Assembly: GCA_020441005.1 (NCBI GenBank)
Contig: JAGRNA010000060.1
Location: forward strand, 1 to 34,792
Direction of reading: 5' to 3'
From: Leptospiraceae bacterium
Lineage (GTDB): Bacteria; Spirochaetota; Leptospiria; Leptospirales; Leptonemataceae
Length of the DNA: 34,792 nt
Shown here: in pieces, positions 16,387 to 23,819 of the stretch
Position numbering within the stretch: position 1 is the stretch's first letter
Layout: every line of letters starts with the position of its first letter
Notes under the pieces: generated by a model
The model's database searches: none
Told to the model about the DNA's origin: nothing
What the model saw: the letters and a program-made list of their open reading frames with translations, nothing else
Program-made: the position numbers and the translations under genes

Positions 16387-17454
16387 ATGGCCGAAATCCA
16401 GGATATCCAGAGCCGAATCGAGAATACTCATTTTCATTCATTCCACGTCAGTCTGCTCTCCAACATGGAAAATGATATCCGTGCCGAGCAGACAGAGCTG
16501 CTGCAACAGGCTCGCAAACTGGAGACTCGTTACAATGATTACCTGCAGCAGGCCGATGCCAGTGAGCTGGAAGCAGTCCGCAAGGAAATACAGCAGCTGG
16601 TCAAAAAGCATGAGGTCCTGGATCAAGAACGTTTAAAGATTTTTGATGCGCGCCAGGAACGGTTGCTGCGCGACAGGCTCGCGGCTCGACTCGGCGGCCC
16701 CCGGGTGGTGCGATTCATTGACGGGGCCGTACTGGCCTTGATCGGTCTTGTGCTGGGTTTGTTGTTTTATGAATTTTCTGCTGCCAGCGTCAGTAGTGCA
16801 ATGCGGTTTTGGTTTTTTATAATCGATACAGCCGCCTGCAGCCTTTTTTTGCTAGACTTTTTTTTCCGATTGTACTTGGCAGAAAACAGGCGCTGGTTCT
16901 GGCGCAATCACTGGATTGATTTTGTAACATCCATTCCAATTCCTGATGCCCAAATCCTGCGCTTTGGCCGTGTCGCCCGAATCCTGCGGGTTATCCGTGT
17001 TCTGCGATTTCTGCGGGTATTGCGGATCGTTTTCTTTTTTTGGCGCGGCCTTGACAAGTTGCAAAACATATTCGATGTCCGCTTAATGAAAAAATCACTG
17101 AAATGGGGATTAGGGGTCATGTTGGCCGGCGCACTGGCAATCTACTATGTTGAAGGTGATGCCGCAGAATCAGTGGGCAGCGTTAGCGAAAGTATCTGGT
17201 GGAGTTTTACCACAGTGGTAACCGGTGGTTTTGGTGATTTACATAACCCGACTACAACAACCGGTCGGGTTTTAACAGTAATTCTGATCATCACCGGAAT
17301 GATCGTCGTTGGTGTGTTTACCGCAACCCTGACGTCATTGTATGTTGGCGATGACTCGGATGAAATTACCCTGCGTCAGAAAAAAATGGAAGCCAGGCTG
17401 GATCAGCTGATTGAACAGTTAAACCAGAGTAATCATCCTGAAAGAGACAATTGA
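16387..17454 (+). CDS. Voltage-sensor cation channel, six transmembrane helices, atypical filter TGGFGD
   Basis: A 355-residue member of the voltage-gated ion channel superfamily. Residues 28-100 are a highly charged helix, likely a cytoplasmic coiled coil. S1 to S3 lie near 108-130, 140-163 and 172-185 (WIDFVTSIP). S4 carries Arg at every third position from R192 to R213 (eight in a row), a complete voltage sensor. S5 is near 238-256, the pore helix begins SIWWSFTTVVT, the filter is T279-G-G-F-G-D284, and S6 spans 294-319. In K+ channels the filter is TVGYGD; here the Val and Tyr positions are Gly and Phe, so ion selectivity is uncertain. The C-terminus is a short charged helix without a cyclic-nucleotide domain. 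The ATG lies 8 bases after the acyltransferase stop, which implies one transcript. Confidence 0.88.
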   Translation: MAEIQDIQSRIENTHFHSFHVSLLSNMENDIRAEQTELLQQARKLETRYNDYLQQADASELEAVRKEIQQLVKKHEVLDQERLKIFDARQERLLRDRLAARLGGPRVVRFIDGAVLALIGLVLGLLFYEFSAASVSSAMRFWFFIIDTAACSLFLLDFFFRLYLAENRRWFWRNHWIDFVTSIPIPDAQILRFGRVARILRVIRVLRFLRVLRIVFFFWRGLDKLQNIFDVRLMKKSLKWGLGVMLAGALAIYYVEGDAAESVGSVSESIWWSFTTVVTGGFGDLHNPTTTTGRVLTVILIITGMIVVGVFTATLTSLYVGDDSDEITLRQKKMEARLDQLIEQLNQSNHPERDN

Positions 17455-17515
17455 TCCTGGCATCCGAAATAAAGGCTGGTTGAACCGACACCATTCCAGC
17501 CTGAAATTCCAGCAG

Positions 17516-17534
17516 CGGTGGCCAGCGGCCACCG
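17516..17534 (+). terminator. Stem-loop after the channel gene, possible terminator
   Basis: CGGTGGCC-AGC-GGCCACCG forms an 8-bp stem with a 3-base loop, 62 bases after the channel stop codon. It is followed by GTATATTTGTAT-type sequence with only a weak T tract, so it could end the acyltransferase-channel transcript or only protect its 3' end. It is nearly symmetric, so it would also form on the other strand. Confidence 0.4.
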
Positions 17535-17770
17535 TATATTTGTATCGCTATGTCCCGGCACACAAAATCAGTGCGACCGGTGGCAAATACAATCAAATGC
17601 AGCACCCGCCCTGACAGCCAAAGAGCTGCGAATCCATGCAGCCATGCCTATGGAATCAATTTGCCAGCATCGAGCGACCAGGCAAATCGCATCAAAAGCG
17701 ACACCTAATCCGCAAAACTGGAATGCGCACTAACCAGAGCTACTAGTTCATTCTGCCTCCCCGTCCCCGG

Positions 17771-17799
17771 TAGATTTGTTTTTATTCTCGCTCTACAAT
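17771..17799 (+). promoter_or_regulatory. Possible promoter upstream of the small secreted protein
   Basis: TACAAT (17794-17799) matches five of six -10 bases, with TAGATT (17771-17776) 17 bases upstream as a poor -35 box, in an AT-rich patch. Transcription would begin near 17806 and leave about 150 bases before the ATG at 17955. Confidence 0.3.
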
Positions 17800-17954
17800 A
17801 ATCAACAAAGACATGCCCAAATACAAAAAACCAGCCCGGCCCGAATATGTATAAGAAATCATGGATACAATTCAAGCGGAACAAAAGAATCGACAGGCAG
17901 AAACGCCGGGCAAAAAGGGGTGTGTCCGGTTTATCCCTGGACGGAGGAAAATCA

Positions 17955-18437
17955 ATGAAACGCGTTTGGACCCCCTGGAATTTGCGTAATGCCTGTTTTG
18001 GGACCTTGCGACCCGGTCTGGCAGCAATCCTGGCCGCTATCCTGTTCTCTCAATGCACTGCCGCAGCTTTGGAGGCTGAAAACCAGGTTCTAAGCGCTGA
18101 TGATATGCATGCCTTGCGCTTGATTCAACGGTATGCACCGGAACTGCAACTACAACGCCAATGCATGCTATCCGATTCTAATCCATCCCTGTGTGTATTG
18201 GAGGGCCGCCATAGTGGCTATGAGCATACCTTCCGGCAGGGTTCGGACTTCCGTTTTTACTATTATCCGGAAGAAAATCTGCTCAGTATGGAATTTGATG
18301 AAGGGACAGCCCTGCGGGGCAAGATAAGCTGGCAAGTATTTGGCGAACATGTCATTCAGTCTGTCTGGAGTTGTGGCACTGATGGCTGTAATCTAGGCGT
18401 AGTCCTGAATGGTCGGCTTGTTTCTTTATCCGAATGA
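17955..18437 (+). CDS. Small secreted protein with four cysteines, unknown function
   Basis: The frame is open from 17847, but the ATG at 17955 has an excellent ribosome site (GGAGG, 7 bases upstream), while ATG 17847 has none and would add a 36-residue Lys/Arg-rich lead. From 17955 the protein has 160 residues. It starts MKRVWTPWN, then has a hydrophobic helix LAAILAAILFSQC; cleavage could be before Cys (LFSQC, an imperfect spirochaetal lipobox with Gln at -1) or by signal peptidase I after TAA. The mature part has Cys in two near pairs (QRQCML...SLCVLEG and WSCGTDGCNLG), which suggests disulfides in the periplasm or outside the cell. The middle is beta-like (FRFYYYPEENLLSMEF). I do not recognise the family. 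The cyclase follows after 216 bases. Confidence 0.65.
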   Translation: MKRVWTPWNLRNACFGTLRPGLAAILAAILFSQCTAAALEAENQVLSADDMHALRLIQRYAPELQLQRQCMLSDSNPSLCVLEGRHSGYEHTFRQGSDFRFYYYPEENLLSMEFDEGTALRGKISWQVFGEHVIQSVWSCGTDGCNLGVVLNGRLVSLSE

Positions 18438-18653
18438 ATCAGCTGGCTTTGAAGCAGAAACTGGCCTTGCAAATATCAGCACCAACAGACAAGCTGAAGA
18501 TGGAAAGCGACCAGGTTCATCGCACACCAGCCTGGCTGGCCCGGGTAATAGCAACTACCAGACCAGGATCCGGGGGTGATTTTTTCCGCCCCCGTTCTGT
18601 GTGAATCAGGAAGCATGGGCCGGGCCATGGTGCATTTGGTCGGCGGAGGAATA

Positions 18654-20015
18654 ATGCAAATGACATTGACGGGATTATATAATAATGCAAATGTCCACAG
18701 TTTGATCCGGGCCGAAGAGTTAAACGGAGCCAGGGCAGCTAATCGTTTTCGCTATGTGCTGAGTCTCTTTTTTCTGCTGCAAACAATAGTCGTATCTGCC
18801 GGCCTGGAATCCTGGCTGATCAATGGCGGAGCCATTATGCTCTACCTGCTTTTTACCGCATTTCATAGTCTGTTACTGAAAACGGGGCGGCTGCGACTCA
18901 TCCGGCTCTTCAACTATATAAATCTGCTACTGGACTACGGCCTGATTGTCAGCATGTTGATTTACTACACCTTTGATATCGCCGAGGGGAACATGGTCTT
19001 TGCCCTGAAGAATCCAATGGTATATCTTTTACTGCTGCCGCTTACCTTGACAGCGATTCAATTTCGGATCAGATTGGTGGTTTTTGGACTGGTCGTTTTT
19101 CTGGCGATTTACGCGGCATTAATCGCGGTTGCATGGAATTTCGCCCTGGCGCACGGCATAGAGACCAATGCCAGCTGGATGGATTATGTGAACGGACCCG
19201 GGCTCTTTTTGGGAGACGCCATTGTGGCCCGACCGATTATTTTTACAGTCATTTGTCTGGTAATCGCCTATACTATCCACCGCGCAGTTTTTATGCTAAA
19301 ACAAATCGGGACAATCGAATCGCAAAAGAAACAGATGTCGCGTTATTTTTCGCCCCAAATTGCGGATCAAATCACAACCAGCGCTGCAGATGTCACCAGC
19401 GGGCAACGGCAACGGGTCAGCATTCTGTTTATGGATATCCGTAATTTCACCGCCTTTAGTGAGACGACACCACCGGAGGAACTGGCCGCCTTTTTAGGGC
19501 AATTGCGCGACCGGATGACGAAAGTCATTTTTGCGCACAGGGGCACTTTGGACAAATTCATTGGTGATGCGATAATGGCCACCTTTGGGACGCCGCAAAG
19601 CTCGCCTCAGCCAGGGGAGGACAGCCAAAATGCACTACGCGCCGCACGCGCAATGCTGCACGAACTGGATCAAATCAATCTGGAACGCCGGTATGCTGGC
19701 AAGGAATTGATTCAGATTGGCATCGGGCTGCATAGCGGCCTGGTTTTTGCAGGCACGATCGGATCCGGTGAGCGCCTGGAGTACACCGTGATTGGCGATA
19801 CTGTCAATATCACCGCCCGGATCGAATCCCTGTGTAAAAAGCTGGACGCCCGCTTACTCGTTTCAGCGGATTTATTAACTGAAACCGGTATCCCGGCCGA
19901 TGCCGAGAAAATGCCGCGCGTGCAAGTCAAGGGCAAAAGCGAGGCCTTGCAGGTCTACCGTATTGGCCCGGCACTCAGTCGCTATCATACGGACGAATCA
20001 GCCCCTGACGGCTGA
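18654..20015 (+). CDS. Membrane class III adenylate/guanylate cyclase
   Basis: The frame is open from 18576, but ATG 18654 is chosen because GGAGG lies 6 bases before it; this gives 453 residues. Residues 30-215 hold about six hydrophobic helices, then a short linker (KQIGTIESQKKQMSRYFSP, with the usual lead to the catalytic domain). The class III cyclase domain (about 252-430) has the metal Asp pair (D261 in LFMDIRNFT and D305 in FIGDAIMATFG), the purine-selecting Lys301 and Thr378 (EYTVIGD) and the transition-state Asn385 and Arg389 (VNITAR). Lys plus Thr points to ATP, so cAMP is the likely product. No HAMP or GAF domain is seen; the membrane part is probably the sensor. It is preceded by the small secreted protein and followed by the P83/100 gene, each with wide gaps. 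Confidence 0.92.
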   Translation: MQMTLTGLYNNANVHSLIRAEELNGARAANRFRYVLSLFFLLQTIVVSAGLESWLINGGAIMLYLLFTAFHSLLLKTGRLRLIRLFNYINLLLDYGLIVSMLIYYTFDIAEGNMVFALKNPMVYLLLLPLTLTAIQFRIRLVVFGLVVFLAIYAALIAVAWNFALAHGIETNASWMDYVNGPGLFLGDAIVARPIIFTVICLVIAYTIHRAVFMLKQIGTIESQKKQMSRYFSPQIADQITTSAADVTSGQRQRVSILFMDIRNFTAFSETTPPEELAAFLGQLRDRMTKVIFAHRGTLDKFIGDAIMATFGTPQSSPQPGEDSQNALRAARAMLHELDQINLERRYAGKELIQIGIGLHSGLVFAGTIGSGERLEYTVIGDTVNITARIESLCKKLDARLLVSADLLTETGIPADAEKMPRVQVKGKSEALQVYRIGPALSRYHTDESAPDG

Positions 20016-20075
20016 TTGGATGACGGCCGGGCTCGCTCAAAAAGCTGGCTGAAAAATCGTATTGAAAAATAGAAT

Positions 20076-20095
20076 TTGACAATCGGACAGCCGAT
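20076..20095 (+). promoter_or_regulatory. Perfect -35 box with adjacent inverted repeat upstream of the P83/100 gene
   Basis: TTGACA (20076-20081) matches the -35 consensus. Directly after it, ATCGG-ACAG-CCGAT (20082-20095) is a perfect 5-bp inverted repeat where an operator between the -35 and -10 boxes would sit. The -10 box is poorly defined (CATTGA at 17 bases). The gene starts at 20179. Confidence 0.35.
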
Positions 20096-20178
20096 AATCA
20101 TTGATAGATATACCTGCTCGAAAGGTATGTACACGGGGATCGCTGGACTGATCCCAAATACAGGACGATGGTTCGCAC

Positions 20179-21870
20179 ATGAAACTTAGAAAAACTACCC
20201 TGCTTATTATGAGTATCAGCCTTTTAATGGGCTCATTATTGCCCGCCCAGGAATTCAGACGCGAGGAAGTTGAAAAAACCGCTCCGGTACGCTTTACCAA
20301 TCGCACGAATCAAAGAATGCCTGCAGCCCGTCGCACCCTGGAAGTCGAAAACGGCAAAAAGCTGGCAAAGGAAGTAGCTGAAAAGCAGCAGGCCAGTTTT
20401 TATGGAGTGAATATTAAACGAGTGTTTGATAAAGAGCAAAAAGGCATGGGAGCAGATATCATCAGCCTGGACCCCAAAAGCACTTTTGGCCACATTAACC
20501 GTGTTCAGCGGGTATTGACCGGATACCTGATGCAAGTCTTCAATTATAAACAGGATCAAGCTGCTGTGCTGAGCCGATTTGTCCTCTATTACAACGCAAC
20601 ACACCGTCAAAACATGGATAAAGTCAAGGGCAGCTATTCGGCCGCAGTCGCCGCCAGTGTTGACCCGGCCAAAGTCGGCATCGATACCAAATGGCAAAAT
20701 TGGGCCGGGCAAACCCAAATTCTCTTGCCCCTGACCAAGAACCTGGCCCGCCCGGACGATACGGACCTGGACAAGAAAGAAGTCACGGACAATGAGAACG
20801 CAACCAATGAGGATAAAGAAGATATCAAAAAGATCATTGAGGAAACACGTACCGAAGACAAGAAAGAAATAGACAAGAAAATCGAAGAAGCCGAAAAAAA
20901 GACCGAAGAGATCAACAAGAAAATTCAGGAGCTGCAGAAAGATCCGGAAGCCAATAAGGAAGAGATCAAGAAGGCCGAAGAAGAGAAAAAACAGGTCGAA
21001 GAAGATAAAAAAGATCTAGAGAACCAAAAAGAAGACATAAAGAAAGAAGAAGAGCAGGCTAAAAAAGAGGAAAACGCGACCAATACAACCGACACCGGCA
21101 AAACCGACGAAGGCGCAACCGATACCGGCAAAACCGACGAGGGATCCAACACTGCAACCGATACCGGCAAAACCGACGAGGGATCAACTGATTCTGGCAA
21201 TACCAGTGATACTGGTAAAACGGACGAAAACAAAACTGACTCGACCACTGACACCGGCAAGACAGACGAAACTGCGACTGACACCAAAAAAGAACCTCTC
21301 GATGAAAAAAATGAGATCTCCGAGAATGTCGTTGAAAACAAAATTTTATTTATGCGGGTCCTGAAATATGAATCCGGCGGTCACTATAACAACGAACTGT
21401 GGTGGATTGAAACCAACAAGGACGATGCCCTGTCTCGCAGTCCCTACAACAACATCTGCAGCAAGAGCTTCCTGGCGATTCCAGACGCGGGGGTCCTTGT
21501 GATTGGTTATAATGGTCAGGCGCACAATGATGAAGAGCATCACCTGGTCATGCTGGACAAAGACAAACTGGAGAAAAAATCCGAGAGCAAGGAAAACATC
21601 CACTGGCGCTCACCGCTTGAGTTTCGGGACGGCAAGATCTGGGCGATTATCATCGACGGTGGCAAGCATTACATCGGCCGCTTCAATCCCGACCTGACCC
21701 TGGAAGCCAAGGCTACAGAAGATATCAACCCCTACTCGGACATCACCTTTACCAAGGAAAAACTGTATATTACAGGCACTCCGGCAGAAGGTCAGCCAAC
21801 GACGATTCGAATCTTTAATCGAGCCGACTTGAAACTGGTCAAAACAATTGATTCGAGCAAGCTGAAATAA
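20179..21870 (+). CDS. Secreted P83/100-family protein with Glu/Lys coiled coil and TDTGKTDE repeats
   Basis: A 563-residue exported protein like Borrelia P83/100 antigens and their homologues in other spirochaetes. Residues 1-24 are a signal peptide (KLRKTTLLIMSISLLMG, cleavage after PAQ). Residues 25-195 are the conserved N-terminal domain, with a basic start and the stretch HINRVQRVLTGYLMQVFNY. Residues 198-303 are a Glu/Lys/Asp-rich coiled coil (EEAEKKTEEINKKIQELQK type). Residues 304-375 hold five copies of DTGKTDE in Thr/Asp/Gly-rich tandem sequence. Residues 385-563 form a beta-rich C-terminal domain (ILFMRVLKYESGGHY, VLVIGYNGQAHNDEEHHLVML), resembling propeller blades. An AGGA lies about 12 bases before the ATG. 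It ends in a strong terminator. Function is unknown; surface or periplasmic location is inferred from the signal and the family. Confidence 0.88.
   Translation: MKLRKTTLLIMSISLLMGSLLPAQEFRREEVEKTAPVRFTNRTNQRMPAARRTLEVENGKKLAKEVAEKQQASFYGVNIKRVFDKEQKGMGADIISLDPKSTFGHINRVQRVLTGYLMQVFNYKQDQAAVLSRFVLYYNATHRQNMDKVKGSYSAAVAASVDPAKVGIDTKWQNWAGQTQILLPLTKNLARPDDTDLDKKEVTDNENATNEDKEDIKKIIEETRTEDKKEIDKKIEEAEKKTEEINKKIQELQKDPEANKEEIKKAEEEKKQVEEDKKDLENQKEDIKKEEEQAKKEENATNTTDTGKTDEGATDTGKTDEGSNTATDTGKTDEGSTDSGNTSDTGKTDENKTDSTTDTGKTDETATDTKKEPLDEKNEISENVVENKILFMRVLKYESGGHYNNELWWIETNKDDALSRSPYNNICSKSFLAIPDAGVLVIGYNGQAHNDEEHHLVMLDKDKLEKKSESKENIHWRSPLEFRDGKIWAIIIDGGKHYIGRFNPDLTLEAKATEDINPYSDITFTKEKLYITGTPAEGQPTTIRIFNRADLKLVKTIDSSKLK
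21082..21290 (+). repeat. In-frame degenerate tandem repeat coding for TDTGKTDE units
   Basis: Units related to ACCGATACCGGCAAAACC plus GACGAG recur about five times with 3-21 base spacers inside the P83/100 gene. The first three are almost identical at the base level and the last two have drifted. Such repeats change copy number by slippage or recombination, always in frame if the unit is a multiple of three. Confidence 0.75.
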
Positions 21871-21916
21871 TCCGCGTCTGTTTTCATAGTAATTCGGATA
21901 GGATCCACTGCCAGAA

Positions 21917-21940
21917 GCCCGCAACCGCGGGCTTTTTTTT
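21917..21940 (+). terminator. Rho-independent terminator after the P83/100 gene
   Basis: GCCCGC-AACC-GCGGGC followed by eight T. The stem can extend by two A-U pairs. It lies 46 bases after the P83/100 stop and before the exchanger gene, and separates the two transcripts in part or in full. Confidence 0.92.
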
Positions 21941-21990
21941 GGTTGGCAGCCGGCAGTGTTTTGCCAGGGTCCCCTGGCCGGAGTAATAAA

Positions 21991-22980
21991 ATGCTGCTTG
22001 CCAGTTGTGCTATTGTTTTTGGATTGCTGGTTTTATTCTGGAGTGCTGATCAGTTTGTAATTGCGGCCGTGCGGATTGCCTGGCAGGCCCGGATCAGTCC
22101 GCTTTTGATTGGCATGCTGATCATTGGATTTGGCACCTCGCTGCCCGAACTCCTTGTCTCCGCCCTGGCGGCTGGCCAGGCAAATGCTGGTCTGGCGCTG
22201 GGCAACGCATTCGGTTCCAATATAACCAATATTGCATTGATCCTGGGGCTCACAGCCCTGATTCATCCCATCAGAGTGCAATCCGGAATCTTGCGTCGGG
22301 AATTGCCCGTGTTGACGGTTGTGACTTTGCTAGCAGCGGCATTGGTCTTTGATGGAGAGATATCCCGGCTGGACGGCGCAGTGCTCCTGGCTGGATTCGG
22401 GATTTTTCTGGGTTGGAGCATCTGGCAGGCTAGCCGTAATCCGGATGACAGCCTCGGCCAGGAGCTCACAAGCGACAGGGCAGGCATTAACCCTGACCAG
22501 AGTCGGTTGCGATTGTGGCTGCGTGCAGCCGGAGCCCTCACCTTGCTGGTTGGCAGTTCTCGGATCCTGGTCTGGGGTGCCATTGAAATTGCCCACTACT
22601 TTCAGATCGATGATCTTTTTATAGGTCTGACGATCGTGGCTTTGGGAACCTCCCTGCCGGAACTGGCCTCCTCGCTGGCGGCTGCCCGCAGGCATGAACA
22701 TGATCTGGCTCTCGGCAACGTGATTGGATCCAATATTTTCAATACGCTGGCGGTTGTTGGCCTGGCCGGCCTGATACGGCCTCTGGAATGCGGAGCGGCG
22801 GTTTTTTGGCGCGATACGATAGTAATGACCGGCCTTACCCTTTCGCTCTTTTTGTTCGGCTATCGCTTTGGCCGTTCCAGTACGGGGCGGATTAACCGCC
22901 TGGAAGGCTCCCTGCTACTGATCGCCTGGTTGGCTTATACAGCCTGGCTGGTGCGCTCAGCCCTGTTAACGGACCGGTAG
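21991..22980 (+). CDS. Ca2+/Na+ (cation) exchanger, YrbG/CaxA type
   Basis: A 329-residue inner-membrane antiporter of the CaCA superfamily with about ten hydrophobic helices. It shows both alpha repeats that form the ion path: GFGTSLPELLVSAL with ALGNAFGSNITNIALILG in the first half, and ALGTSLPELASSLAA with ALGNVIGSNIFNTLAVVG in the second. The Glu of each TSLPE motif is the ion ligand. The frame is open from a TTG at 21943, but that lies directly after the terminator; ATG 21991 has GGAG 8 bases upstream and starts at the first membrane helix (MLLASCAIVFGLLVLFW). It converges with thioredoxin with 25 bases between. Direction and ion cannot be read from the sequence. Confidence 0.93.
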   Translation: MLLASCAIVFGLLVLFWSADQFVIAAVRIAWQARISPLLIGMLIIGFGTSLPELLVSALAAGQANAGLALGNAFGSNITNIALILGLTALIHPIRVQSGILRRELPVLTVVTLLAAALVFDGEISRLDGAVLLAGFGIFLGWSIWQASRNPDDSLGQELTSDRAGINPDQSRLRLWLRAAGALTLLVGSSRILVWGAIEIAHYFQIDDLFIGLTIVALGTSLPELASSLAAARRHEHDLALGNVIGSNIFNTLAVVGLAGLIRPLECGAAVFWRDTIVMTGLTLSLFLFGYRFGRSSTGRINRLEGSLLLIAWLAYTAWLVRSALLTDR

Positions 22981-23005
22981 CCTTTCCATCGTCACAACGA
23001 CAGAA

Positions 23006-23317
23006 TTATAGAAAGCGCTCGAAATTTTGCTTCAGAGCCGGCAGCGGCAGGGCTCCGCTGGTGCGGTGGACTTCCTGACCGTTTTTGAACAGAATCAGGG
23101 TCGGAATGCCGGTGATTCCAAAACGTTGGGCAATCTGCGGCTTTTCTTCTGTGTTAATTTTAATGATCGTCAATCGGCCTTTCCATTCCGAGGCTAATTG
23201 CTTGAGCACCGGGGCCAGCATATGACAGGGCTGACACCAATCCGCCCAAAAATCCACCAATATCGGCTGCGGATGACTGCGGATCAGGTCGTCAAAGGAT
23301 GCCGGCATTGTACTCAT
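23006..23317 (-). CDS. trxA: Thioredoxin
   Basis: A 103-residue single-domain thioredoxin with VDFWADWCQPCHML (Asp22, Cys28, Cys31), then the IKINTEEKPQIAQRFGITGIPTL segment with the cis-Pro (IPT), and LILFKNGQEV. The active site is CQPC in place of the common CGPC, which may shift redox potential slightly. No signal peptide, so cytosolic. ATG 23317 is used; Met 4 is also possible. A good minus-strand promoter lies about 165 bases upstream, so a long leader with a stem-loop precedes the gene. Confidence 0.95.
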   Translation of the reverse strand: MSTMPASFDDLIRSHPQPILVDFWADWCQPCHMLAPVLKQLASEWKGRLTIIKINTEEKPQIAQRFGITGIPTLILFKNGQEVHRTSGALPLPALKQNFERFL

Positions 23318-23397
23318 GAATCTGGATCCTGTCCGGTCAGTCTTCCGTTTCTATACCGGGGCAAATCTGTTGGCGCTCCGGCAAAAAGCAGGCCCGC

Positions 23398-23414
23398 GCG
23401 CACAGGATGTGCGC
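23398..23414 (-). repeat. Perfect stem-loop in the thioredoxin leader
   Basis: GCGCACA and TGTGCGC are perfect inverted arms with a 3-base loop, inside the predicted untranslated leader of thioredoxin. Five T lie about ten bases further on in the minus direction, so an attenuator is conceivable, but the tract is too far for a standard terminator. A protein-binding site is equally possible. Confidence 0.4.
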
Positions 23415-23483
23415 AAAAGCCGATAGGCCAGAGAATTTGCGCCGGACAATACCATGGAGGGTGTTTGCAGGCGCGCCATCGTT

Positions 23484-23513
23484 TTAATAAAACCAATCGT
23501 ATCGATTTGTCAA
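23484..23513 (-). promoter_or_regulatory. Strong sigma-70 type promoter for thioredoxin
   Basis: On the minus strand TTGACA (23513-23508, all six consensus bases) is followed after 18 bases by TATTAA (23489-23484, four of six), in an AT-rich patch. The start would be near 23477, about 160 bases before the thioredoxin ATG. Confidence 0.55.
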
Positions 23514-23579
23514 GCGAGACAGGCGTTTCCATCAGCCGGGGATCCGTTCAAAACCCCAGGCACCACTTGCGGGCCTGGA

Positions 23580-23819
23580 CTACAAGCCAGAATCCGCTTC
23601 CGACTGATTCTGACTGCTGGTCCGAATGGCCTGATTTTCTCCGGCTGGCCCAGAGGAGCGGCTATTCGGAGCAGCAATCCGGCCCGAATCCCGGGAGAGG
23701 CAGCCATGATCGGCTTGTTCTTCGGATTGGATCGCATCAATACGAGAGCGGGTTTCCTGGTCCAAAAGCTCGCGCAGATTGCTTGCGTAGGCCTCATCAC
23801 TATAATCCGTTTGATTCAT
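23580..23819 (-). CDS. Small polar protein of unknown function, coupled to mutS
   Basis: A 79-residue frame whose ATG overlaps the mutS stop as ATGA (23816-23819), a classic arrangement for coupled translation. The first 40 residues look like a real helical peptide (DEAYASNLRELLDQETRSRIDAI); the rest is rich in Ser, Gln, Asn and Gly and probably disordered. No signal, helix in membrane or known motif is seen. I do not recognise it. The overlap and residue make-up support it, while the lack of homology knowledge keeps confidence moderate. Confidence 0.45.
   Translation of the reverse strand: MNQTDYSDEAYASNLRELLDQETRSRIDAIQSEEQADHGCLSRDSGRIAAPNSRSSGPAGENQAIRTSSQNQSEADSGL

Larger units (their letters stand above)
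17455..17954. other. 500-base region without a convincing gene
   Basis: It holds a stem-loop just after the channel gene (17516-17534), a possible promoter at 17771-17799 and the strong ribosome site of the next gene. Short frames here (17518-17733, 17776-17958 on plus; 17366-17605 on minus) have no recognisable content, signal or ribosome site. No tRNA or repeat is seen. Confidence 0.6.

Noticed and set aside
18571-18594. GC-rich stem-loop CGGGGGTG...CGCCCCCG before the cyclase gene
   Set aside because: The stem is good but no T tract follows and it lies 60 bases before the ribosome site; I cannot assign a terminator or switch.
23314-23532. Minus-strand frame of 72 residues overlapping the thioredoxin ATG as ATGA
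   Set aside because: Its start lies upstream of the predicted promoter (23513-23484), its composition is Arg/Pro/Cys/Trp-heavy and unlike the neighbours, and no ribosome site is seen.
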